The notes under the pieces are model-generated. The model worked only from the letters and a program-made list of their open reading frames with translations. It searched no databases and was not told the DNA's origin. Positions 7,146 through 12,502 of a stretch of 12,502 nt of DNA are shown piece by piece. Position numbers and translations under genes: made by a program. This stretch comes from Campylobacter sp. (GTDB lineage Bacteria; Campylobacterota; Campylobacteria; Campylobacterales; Campylobacteraceae): positions 1 to 12,502 of the forward strand of contig JAGAZK010000015.1 in the NCBI GenBank assembly GCA_017940085.1, given 5' to 3'. Numbering within the stretch: position 1 is the stretch's first letter; the number at the start of each line of letters is the position of its first letter.

Positions 7146-7170
7146 TTTTTTCTCCAATTTTTGCTAAATT

Positions 7171-7190
7171 CAAAGCAAATTTTATTCCAT
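7171..7190 (-). promoter_or_regulatory. Sigma-54 promoter for flgB-flgC-fliE
   Basis: The minus strand reads ATGGAATAAAATTTGCTTTG. The -24 GG is at 7188-7187 and the -12 GC at 7176-7175, exactly 10 nt apart as sigma-54 requires. The flanks (TGGAA, TTGCTT) fit the Campylobacter RpoN pattern. The predicted start is near 7163, giving a leader of about 18 nt before the flgB ATG. The -24 element is inside the last codons of the upstream thioredoxin-like gene, and the promoter spans its stop codon. Rod genes are in the RpoN class in C. jejuni, which supports the call. Confidence 0.75.
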
Positions 7191-7772
7191 TTTTTGTATT
7201 CTTTGAATATCTTTTGCAAGTAATTCTGTTTTTACTTCTCCAAGATAAAATTTAGCCATCTGACCGCCTCTTTCGCCCAAATTATCGCTAAGATCTTGAT
7301 AAATCCCATCTTTTAAAACGACTTTAAATGGAATTTCCAACGCTCTTTTATAATTTATATCCATTGTAATTTGCTCCACAAGTCTAGTAATCTCGCTATC
7401 ATTTGAAATAAAATAATAAGCATTGTATTTTTTGGCGAAATTTTTAATTATACTTGCTTTGTCCGAATCATCAAAATAAACAAGCCCAATTATCATAAAA
7501 TCATTATTGTGTTCGATTTGATAGTCCATTAAATACGGAGCTTCTTTTTGACAAGGTGTGCAATAAGTGCCAAAAATATCGAACATAATAATTTTATCGC
7601 TATTTTTAAGTTTAAAGCCATTTTGAGTGCGTTCTATCTCGATACTTGCACCAGCTACGCTAGTTAAATTTATAATATCACCTGTTTTATATGGCTCAAA
7701 AACTACTTCTTGCTCATTGTTGCTACAAGCAATCAAAACAAAAAACGAAAATAAAATCAAAAAATATCTCAT
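7182..7772 (-). CDS. Thioredoxin-fold (TlpA-like) lipoprotein
   Basis: This 196-residue protein begins with a lipoprotein signal (MRYFLILFSFFVLIAC); the lipobox is L13-I-A-C16, so the mature protein should be lipid-anchored in the periplasm. A thioredoxin-like domain follows, with FGTYC71-T-P-C74 as the active site and a cis-proline candidate at P148 (EIPFKVV). The usual Trp before the first active-site Cys is Tyr here. Periplasmic thioredoxins of this type usually reduce disulfides in cytochrome c maturation or other exported proteins, but the substrate is not evident. A periplasmic thioredoxin near this cluster is also annotated in C. jejuni (Cj1106, from memory). The gene follows smpB by 10 nt, with AAAGGAA overlapping the smpB stop, so it belongs to the housekeeping operon. 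Confidence 0.85.
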   Translation of the reverse strand: MRYFLILFSFFVLIACSNNEQEVVFEPYKTGDIINLTSVAGASIEIERTQNGFKLKNSDKIIMFDIFGTYCTPCQKEAPYLMDYQIEHNNDFMIIGLVYFDDSDKASIIKNFAKKYNAYYFISNDSEITRLVEQITMDINYKRALEIPFKVVLKDGIYQDLSDNLGERGGQMAKFYLGEVKTELLAKDIQRIQKME

Positions 7773-7782
7773 ATTAATTCCT

Positions 7783-8235
7783 TTATTTATACCTAGCCAT
7801 AGCTCTTGCGGCTTCCAAATTTGCCTCTTTTTTCTTGATAGCTTCTCTTTTGTCGTGCAAATTTTTACCCTTAGCTAAGGCAATTTGAGTTTTGACAAGA
7901 TTTTTATCATTTAAATACAGACTCAAAGGCACTATCGTCATACCGCCTGTGCTAACTGAGCCAAAAAGCTTATCAATTTGTTTTTTGTGCATCAAAAGCT
8001 TTCTTGGAGCTGTCTCATCATGGCGAAAATGCGAATTTGTCGTCTCTAAATAGCTAATATGGGCATTTAACAAAAACATTTCACCTTTTATGATGCGAAC
8101 AAAGCTATCTTTTAAATTTCCCCTGCCATTGCGTAAAGACTTAATCTCACTACCTTTTAGCACAATTCCTGCTTCAAATTTGTCTAAAATAATATAATCA
8201 TGAAAAGCTTTTTTATTTTGGACCAACACTTTCAT
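7783..8235 (-). CDS. smpB: SsrA (tmRNA)-binding protein SmpB
   Basis: SmpB brings tmRNA to stalled ribosomes for trans-translation. The 150-residue protein has the family pattern: [20 protein letters not shown] followed by [17 protein letters not shown], then NAHISYLE, a [11 protein letters not shown] segment, and the basic C-terminal tail ([20 protein letters not shown] to ARAMARYK) that enters the mRNA channel. Length is typical. There is a 22-nt gap after ispE and, unlike its neighbours, no convincing Shine-Dalgarno sequence before the ATG (upstream reads AAAAAGACTTCAAA), so initiation may be weak. The tmRNA gene itself is not in this window. Confidence 0.96.
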   Translation of the reverse strand: MKVLVQNKKAFHDYIILDKFEAGIVLKGSEIKSLRNGRGNLKDSFVRIIKGEMFLLNAHISYLETTNSHFRHDETAPRKLLMHKKQIDKLFGSVSTGGMTIVPLSLYLNDKNLVKTQIALAKGKNLHDKREAIKKKEANLEAARAMARYK

Positions 8236-8257
8236 TTTGAAGTCTTTTTGGGTGCAA

Positions 8258-9013
8258 TTATATCAAAATCGGCTTAAATTTTGCAGAACCACTGCCACTT
8301 AAAAATTCATCATCTAAAATATAAAATTTATCATAAGCTACCATACAAGCTTGAAGTAAATCATTTAATTCTGTGTTTTTATAATTGGCAAGTATCTCTT
8401 TGCTGGTTAAATTTAATAATTTCCTAGACAAAACTGGATTAAATTTAGCTAAATTTTGTTCGTGCAATTCGTCAAATTTGGCATAAACTATAGGCGTAGA
8501 GCAAAAAAGATTGCTCAAAATCAAATTTAATTTTGGAATATCATCATCAAAAGGCTCAATAATATCGCCTACACCACTTACATTTGCACTTTGTAAATCG
8601 CTTGCAAAAAATGGCACATCAGATCCAATCGATGCAGCAATTTTCATCAAATTTAGACTTGATATTTTTAAATTTAATTCATCAATTGCTAATCTCAAAA
8701 ATGCTCCAGCATCACTACTCCCGCCACCAAGTCCAGCACCACAAGGAATATTTTTAATTAATTTTATTTGGTGGGATTTGAAAAATTCATCTAATTCGTT
8801 TTTAAATCCAGCATTTTCGAGTGCTAAGAGTGCCTTTTTGATAATATTATTTGGAATTTGATCGTCTAAAATAAGCTCATCGCTTTGCCTTTTGATAAAT
8901 TCAATCTCATCATAAATACCCTCAAACCTAATAAAACGAGATTTGATTTCGTGAAAAGTGCCGATAAATCCACTTAATTTTAGGAATATATTTATTTTTG
9001 CATAAGCTTTCAT
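8258..9013 (-). CDS. ispE: 4-diphosphocytidyl-2-C-methyl-D-erythritol kinase IspE
   Basis: IspE phosphorylates the 2-hydroxyl of CDP-methylerythritol in the MEP isoprenoid pathway. The 251-residue GHMP kinase shows AKINIFLKL (5-13, with Lys6 as the likely catalytic lysine), the ATP-binding glycine loop [15 protein letters not shown] (89-103), GSDVPFF (130-136, with Asp132 the likely catalytic base), and the C-terminal GHMP motif SGSGSAKF (239-246). It is slightly shorter than many IspE proteins at both ends. The start overlaps the csrA stop as ATGA (4 nt), which implies translational coupling. No other MEP pathway gene is beside it here. Confidence 0.95.
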   Translation of the reverse strand: MKAYAKINIFLKLSGFIGTFHEIKSRFIRFEGIYDEIEFIKRQSDELILDDQIPNNIIKKALLALENAGFKNELDEFFKSHQIKLIKNIPCGAGLGGGSSDAGAFLRLAIDELNLKISSLNLMKIAASIGSDVPFFASDLQSANVSGVGDIIEPFDDDIPKLNLILSNLFCSTPIVYAKFDELHEQNLAKFNPVLSRKLLNLTSKEILANYKNTELNDLLQACMVAYDKFYILDDEFLSGSGSAKFKPILI

Positions 9014-9237
9014 TTTTTGATTTTTTTGCTAAGTTCTGCTAGGCTTTCTAAATCGCCATGCGTGGCTTCTTCGTTAGTGTTAGCAATTTGATTTGCTAAT
9101 TCACTTCGCAAAACCAAAACATCTTTTGGTGCGTTAATGCCGATTTTAACGCTATTTTTAAAAGCTTCAACTATTTTTATTTCTATATTATCGCCGATTT
9201 TAATTGATTCGCCATTTTTTCTAGTGAGTATTAGCAT
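9010..9237 (-). CDS. csrA: Carbon storage regulator CsrA
   Basis: CsrA is a dimeric RNA-binding protein that recognises GGA motifs in mRNA leaders and controls translation. The 75-residue protein has [10 protein letters not shown] (beta-1, start of the RNA-binding surface), [11 protein letters not shown] and Arg44 (VLRSEL), corresponding to the key RNA-contact arginine in other CsrA proteins. The C-terminus (about 52-75) is extended and charged, as in Campylobacter and other FliW-regulated CsrA proteins. In Campylobacter CsrA controls flagellin and motility, and FliW antagonises it; fliW is not in this window. TAGGAT precedes the ATG, which lies inside the end of truB (17-nt overlap). The stop overlaps the ispE start. 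Confidence 0.96.
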   Translation of the reverse strand: MLILTRKNGESIKIGDNIEIKIVEAFKNSVKIGINAPKDVLVLRSELANQIANTNEEATHGDLESLAELSKKIKK

Positions 9238-10051
9238 AAATAATCCTATTTAGTTTGTAATTAATTTCATTATTTGAGATTATAATTATACTAAAGAAAT
9301 CCTTAAATTTAAGTATAAATTCGCCGTCTTTTTGTATTTTAAAATCACAAATATCTAGTTTTTTGCCTAAAAATACATCATTTGGATCGCCAAAATATTC
9401 ATTTGGAGTTAAATTTAAATATTCTAACGGATTTAATGATTTTTCATTTTCAAATACCATATCTCCTTCTTTTAATCTCCAAAGTGAGCTAAGAGTAGCA
9501 TTTATACCAAGATTTTTGGCAAAAATTTCAGCCCAAGAGCGAATATATGAGCCTTCGCTCACACTTAATCTTACACTTAAAAATGGGTGAAAATAATGCA
9601 AAATTTTAGCTTCAAAAATTTCCATTTCACAAGGCTTTAATTCAAACTCAACTCCGCTTTTAGCAAGTTCATAAGCTCTTTTGGAATTAATTTTTTTGGC
9701 TGAATATTTTGGTGGAGTGTAAGTGATTTTGCCTGTGAGTAAATTTACTAAATTTGTTAAATTTGATAGTTCAAATTTAGGCAAAATGTCTATTTGGGTG
9801 ATATTTTCATTATCTCCGCTCTCACAAAACGCACCAAGCCAAATAGTAGCTTGATAAATTTTAGGAGTTTTTTTAAGATAATTAAAAAGCTTTGTGTATT
9901 GCCCCATACCTACGACCAAAACACCACCCGCAAATGGATCTAAAGTGCCACTAAATCCAGCTTTTTTTTCATTATATTTTTTTTTGAGACGGCTTAAGAA
10001 ATGATTACTTGAAATGCCAATTGGTTTTTTGGCGACAAAAAGGCGATTCAT
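9221..10051 (-). CDS. truB: tRNA pseudouridine(55) synthase TruB
   Basis: TruB converts U55 of the tRNA T-loop to pseudouridine. The 276-residue protein has the catalytic motif [11 protein letters not shown] with nucleophile Asp38, the KKPIGISS start, the [18 protein letters not shown] segment (the family's PPxYSAxK motif), and [20 protein letters not shown], corresponding to the conserved GTYIRxLxxDLG region. The C-terminal segment after about 215 is short and does not look like a full PUA domain, as in other epsilon-type TruB proteins. Residues about 94-105 ([11 protein letters not shown]) are encoded by an AAATTT cluster. The start overlaps the uvrD stop as ATGA, and the 3' end overlaps csrA by 17 nt. 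Confidence 0.95.
   Translation of the reverse strand: MNRLFVAKKPIGISSNHFLSRLKKKYNEKKAGFSGTLDPFAGGVLVVGMGQYTKLFNYLKKTPKIYQATIWLGAFCESGDNENITQIDILPKFELSNLTNLVNLLTGKITYTPPKYSAKKINSKRAYELAKSGVEFELKPCEMEIFEAKILHYFHPFLSVRLSVSEGSYIRSWAEIFAKNLGINATLSSLWRLKEGDMVFENEKSLNPLEYLNLTPNEYFGDPNDVFLGKKLDICDFKIQKDGEFILKFKDFFSIIIISNNEINYKLNRIIYANTH
9741..9778. repeat. AAATTT cluster inside truB
   Basis: AAATTT starts at 9741, 9750, 9759 and 9773 (spacings 9, 9 and 14 bp). It encodes the Leu/Asn-rich stretch [11 protein letters not shown] at about TruB residues 94-105, just before the conserved LTGKI segment. The 9-bp spacing keeps the codon phase, as in argJ. Confidence 0.75.
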
Positions 10052-12099
10052 ACGACTTTTTCTACGAAACTTGACATTATGTCTTTTATATTGCCACCAA
10101 AATTTATTCTAAGTTTAAACTCAGCGTTTGCTTTGCTTACTTCAGTAATTCGCCCTATTCCAAAAATCTTATGCTTGACTAAATCACCTCTTTTAAACTC
10201 TCTTACGCTTTCAATTTTAAGTGAGCCTTCAGATAGCCCTGCTTCGCTCAAAAATCTTGATTTATTAAGTCTTGATTTGCTACCTTTGTATAATCTAGTC
10301 TTGACAAAAGACAAGTTTAACTCACTCTTAGCCCTAGTAAATGCGACATAAGCAAGTCTTCTTTCTTCTTCAATATCGCTATCATCGCCAATAAGTGGAA
10401 AAAATCCTTCTTCAAGTCCAATTATAAAAATATGCTCAAACTCAAGCCCTTTACTTGCGTGAATACTCATTATAGAAATAGCGTCATCACTGATTTTATC
10501 TTGATCGCTTTGTAAAGTTATGTCGTTTAAAAATTCTTCTAAACTAAAATCATCATCTTGCTCGATTTTGATTTTTAATGAACCATAAAATTCATCGATA
10601 TTTGCAACTCTATCAGCCCCGTCAGGTAAATTTGAATAATAATCTTTTATACCAAATTTATTATCAAACGAGCTTACCATCAAATTTGCTGGCATTTGGC
10701 TTAGCTCAAAAATATCGCTTGTAAGTTTCAAAAGTGATGATTTGACCTTTTTGCCAAGTGCATCATCGCTGATTTGCGAAATTGATTCAAAAAGCGATTT
10801 TTTGTTTTCATAAGCAAATTTTTGGAGCTTTTGAAGTCCGACTTTTCCAAGTCCTCTTTTTGGGCGATTTATTATTCTTTCTAGCGAAAAATCATCATTT
10901 GGATTTAAAAGAAGTCTTAAATAGCTGATTATATCTTTAATCTCAGCCCTTTCATAAAATTTAACTCCACCTACGATTTTGTAAGGAATATCAGATGCCA
11001 TTAATCCTTCTTCGAGTCCGCGTGAGAGTGCATTTATACGATACAAAACAGCTATTTGATTTGGATTTGTGCCATTTTGTAATAATTTTTTGATTTTAGA
11101 ACCTATTGTTCTTGATTCTGAGATTTCATCATCGCTTTCTAAAATCTCCACATCTTTGCCTTTTGCCTTAGTGCTTATTAATTTTTTACCAAGACGGCTT
11201 CTATTGTGTTCTATTAGTTCATTTGCAGCTTCTAAAATTGCTGGAGTTGAGCGATAATTTTCTTCTAATTTTATGAGTTTTACATTTTCAAACTGATCTT
11301 TAAAATTTAATATATTTTCCACTCTTGCACCACGCCACCCATAAATACTTTGATCATCATCGCCGACAACAACTAAATTTTCGTGAGTTTGGCAAAGTTT
11401 GCGGAGCAATTTGTATTGAAGTTCGTTTGTATCTTGATACTCATCGACAGTTATGTATTTGTATCTTTGGCTAATAAATTCTGCCAAATCATTGTTTTTG
11501 CACAAAATTTTGTATGTCAAAGCAAGTAAATCATCAAAATCAACTAAATTATTTGATTGCAAATAATCTTCATAAATTTGATAAGCTTTTGCGATTTTTT
11601 TATAATTTGTTTTCATAAATTCGCTTGAAAATTCACTCGAATCAAGCACTGTTTTTGTATCTAGAAGCATATTTTTGTATTTTGAGATTTCATTTGATAT
11701 TATGGCACTTGGTATAGAAGACTCTATTTCTTTGATAATCTTTTTTTTATCATCTGTATCGATAATAACAAAACTATTTTTGCGTCCTAGCTCACTCATA
11801 TACATTTTGAGAAACAAAAGACCAAATTTATGAAAAGTGCAAAGCAAAGGATTAAAAGAATTATTTTGTATAAGCTCCAATGCCCTATAACGCATAGTTG
11901 CAGCGGCTTTGTTAGTAAAAGTCAATGTCAAAGTATTTAGCGGATCTATGCCAATCTCGCCTATCAAATAAGCAAGTCGTGTCGTGATTGTCTTGGTTTT
12001 GCCAGATCCAGCACCAGCCAAAATCAACATCGCTCCATCAATATGAGTAGCAGCGATTTTTTGATTTGGGTTTAAATTTGATAATATATCTCTTCTCAA
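10048..12099 (-). CDS. uvrD: UvrD/Rep/PcrA-type ATP-dependent DNA helicase
   Basis: This 683-residue SF1A 3'-5' helicase acts in nucleotide excision and mismatch repair and in clearing replication or transcription blocks. All motifs are intact: Q motif LNPNQ (9-13), Walker A GAGSGKT (29-35), TFTNKAA (60-66), DEYQDTN (219-225), GDDDQSIYGWRG (246-257), EENYRS (279-284), SIHASKGLEF (545-554) and RRLAYVAFTRAK (580-591). The C-terminal region about 637-683 (RGDLVKHKIFGIGRI) resembles the RNA-polymerase-binding tudor-like domain of UvrD and PcrA. The start is TTG (12099-12097): GGAG lies 7 nt upstream, and an in-frame TGA at 12105-12103 rules out anything longer except an ATT codon. It leads the uvrD-truB-csrA-ispE-smpB-lipoprotein run and overlaps truB by 4 nt. 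UvrD, Rep and PcrA cannot be separated by eye. Confidence 0.95.
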   Translation of the reverse strand: MRRDILSNLNPNQKIAATHIDGAMLILAGAGSGKTKTITTRLAYLIGEIGIDPLNTLTLTFTNKAAATMRYRALELIQNNSFNPLLCTFHKFGLLFLKMYMSELGRKNSFVIIDTDDKKKIIKEIESSIPSAIISNEISKYKNMLLDTKTVLDSSEFSSEFMKTNYKKIAKAYQIYEDYLQSNNLVDFDDLLALTYKILCKNNDLAEFISQRYKYITVDEYQDTNELQYKLLRKLCQTHENLVVVGDDDQSIYGWRGARVENILNFKDQFENVKLIKLEENYRSTPAILEAANELIEHNRSRLGKKLISTKAKGKDVEILESDDEISESRTIGSKIKKLLQNGTNPNQIAVLYRINALSRGLEEGLMASDIPYKIVGGVKFYERAEIKDIISYLRLLLNPNDDFSLERIINRPKRGLGKVGLQKLQKFAYENKKSLFESISQISDDALGKKVKSSLLKLTSDIFELSQMPANLMVSSFDNKFGIKDYYSNLPDGADRVANIDEFYGSLKIKIEQDDDFSLEEFLNDITLQSDQDKISDDAISIMSIHASKGLEFEHIFIIGLEEGFFPLIGDDSDIEEERRLAYVAFTRAKSELNLSFVKTRLYKGSKSRLNKSRFLSEAGLSEGSLKIESVREFKRGDLVKHKIFGIGRITEVSKANAEFKLRINFGGNIKDIMSSFVEKVV

Positions 12100-12139
12100 A
12101 AATCAACTCCGTCATTAAATATTGCTTAGTAAATTTAAG

Positions 12140-12152
12140 ATTATAGTATAAT
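12140..12152. promoter_or_regulatory. Back-to-back TATAAT palindrome between uvrD and the LysR gene
   Basis: ATTATAGTATAAT is a perfect 13-bp palindrome about a central G. It holds a TATAAT on the minus strand (12145-12140), about 41 nt from the uvrD start, and another on the plus strand (12147-12152). The minus-strand box is the best -10 candidate for the uvrD operon. Polymerases could compete here, and a dyad between a LysR gene and its divergent neighbour is also a plausible LysR-type binding site. Confidence 0.5.
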
Positions 12153-12207
12153 TAGACTAAATTTTCTCTTTTAGTATATAATCAAGTATTTTTTAAGTTC
12201 AAAATGA

Positions 12208-12213
12208 TATAAT
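12208..12213 (+). promoter_or_regulatory. Nearest -10 box for the LysR-type gene
   Basis: A perfect TATAAT in the context AAAATGATATAATTACG is the closest of three plus-strand boxes to the LysR gene; the others are at 12147-12152 and 12177-12182. T-rich sequence (12188-12200) lies upstream. Transcription would start near 12220, which puts the poly-G tract in the mRNA leader about 17 nt from the 5' end. Confidence 0.55.
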
Positions 12214-12236
12214 TACGCCGTAATAAAACCACATCA

Positions 12237-12246
12237 GGGGGGGGGG
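12237..12246 (+). repeat. Poly-G tract (10 G) before the LysR-type gene
   Basis: Ten consecutive G precede AGGATTT and the ATG of the regulator gene. Long G tracts are the usual phase-variable contingency loci of Campylobacter. This one is in the 5' leader and merges with the Shine-Dalgarno sequence (GGGGAGGA), so a change in length cannot shift the reading frame. An in-frame TAA at 12224 and the lack of any start codon between it and 12254 rule out a longer protein across the tract. Confidence 0.9.
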
Positions 12247-12253
12247 AGGATTT

Positions 12254-12502
12254 ATGTTATACGACATCAATAAAATCTACACTTTTTTGGCGATAGTCAA
12301 AGAAAGATCGTTTTCTAAGGCTTCTAAAGTTCTTGGTATTTCACAACCAGCAGTAACTTTGCAAATCAAAAGATTGGAAGACGCTCTTCAAACTACTTTG
12401 ATAATTCGCAAAAAAAATGGTATATTGCTCACAAAAGACGGAGAAAAATTCTATCAACTCTGTCTTAAGCTAGACGATACTGTGTCCAAATTTATCAAAG
12501 AA
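12254..12502 (+). CDS. LysR-type transcriptional regulator, N-terminal part
   Basis: The first 83 codons are present and the gene leaves the window. The translation has the LysR winged helix-turn-helix: KIYTFLAIVKERSFSKAS, then VLGISQPAVTLQIKRLE (recognition helix about 29-40), and the wing IIRKKNGILLTKDGEKF (50-66). The effector-binding domain is not visible, so the ligand and targets are unknown. The start ATG is preceded by GGAGG directly fused to the poly-G tract, with a short 4-nt spacer. It is the only plus-strand gene here and is divergent from uvrD, with 154 bp between the two starts. C. jejuni Cj1000 is a LysR protein with a similar N-terminus as I remember, but orthology is not established. 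Confidence 0.93.
   Translation, partial: MLYDINKIYTFLAIVKERSFSKASKVLGISQPAVTLQIKRLEDALQTTLIIRKKNGILLTKDGEKFYQLCLKLDDTVSKFIKE

Noticed and set aside
7146..7157. Possible TTG start for flgB at 7157.
   Set aside because: The TTG overlaps the GGAG ribosome-binding site that serves the ATG at 7145, and the FlgB-like sequence begins after that ATG.
12224..12253. Could the poly-G tract lie inside an extended LysR coding region and switch its frame?
   Set aside because: There is an in-frame TAA at 12224 and no ATG, GTG or TTG between it and the poly-G tract in any frame.

Overview
The window is AT-rich, densely packed bacterial chromosome. Gene content and order, the many AAATTT words, and a poly-G tract upstream of a regulator point to the genus Campylobacter (Campylobacterota). 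The L28 gene next to a two-helix K+ channel, and the uvrD-truB-csrA-ispE-smpB order, agree with what I remember of Helicobacter and Campylobacter genomes. The AAATTT-rich style suggests the C. fetus/hyointestinalis/lanienae side of the genus rather than C. jejuni, but that is an impression and not a measurement. Apart from one gene at the right edge, everything is on the minus strand, so transcription runs from right to left. I see no tRNA, rRNA, insertion sequence, prophage or CRISPR, and no stretch over 300 bases without a gene.

Right edge (12100-12502): a 154-bp divergent intergenic region separates uvrD from a plus-strand LysR-type regulator that runs off the window. It carries a back-to-back pair of TATAAT boxes, three plus-strand TATAAT boxes spaced 30 and 31 bp, and a run of ten G directly before the regulator's ribosome-binding site.

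Housekeeping cluster (7182-12099): uvrD, truB, csrA, ispE, smpB and a thioredoxin-fold lipoprotein gene follow one another. The uvrD/truB, truB/csrA and csrA/ispE pairs overlap by 4, 17 and 4 nt. The cluster combines DNA repair, tRNA modification, the global translational regulator CsrA, isoprenoid synthesis and ribosome rescue.

Flagellar and division cluster (4087-7145): flgB, flgC and fliE (proximal rod and export-gate/MS-ring junction proteins) are followed by a class B penicillin-binding protein (FtsI/PbpB) coupled to fliE by TAATG. A good sigma-54 promoter candidate for this cluster lies across the stop codon of the lipoprotein gene.

Left part (1-3917): after a 169-bp spacer holding helically phased AAATTT words come rpmB, the K+ channel gene and argJ, probably one operon. 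A soluble zinc-binding (CZB) chemoreceptor gene with its own promoter follows, then a strong hairpin and the first 18 codons of valS.

I found no undescribed multi-gene system; most of the window is core genome. The observations most worth checking are the poly-G tract before the LysR gene, a strong internal ribosome-binding site in the K+ channel gene that would give a free RCK domain, the channel's one-glycine selectivity filter, and the placement of an essential division gene behind a flagellar promoter.
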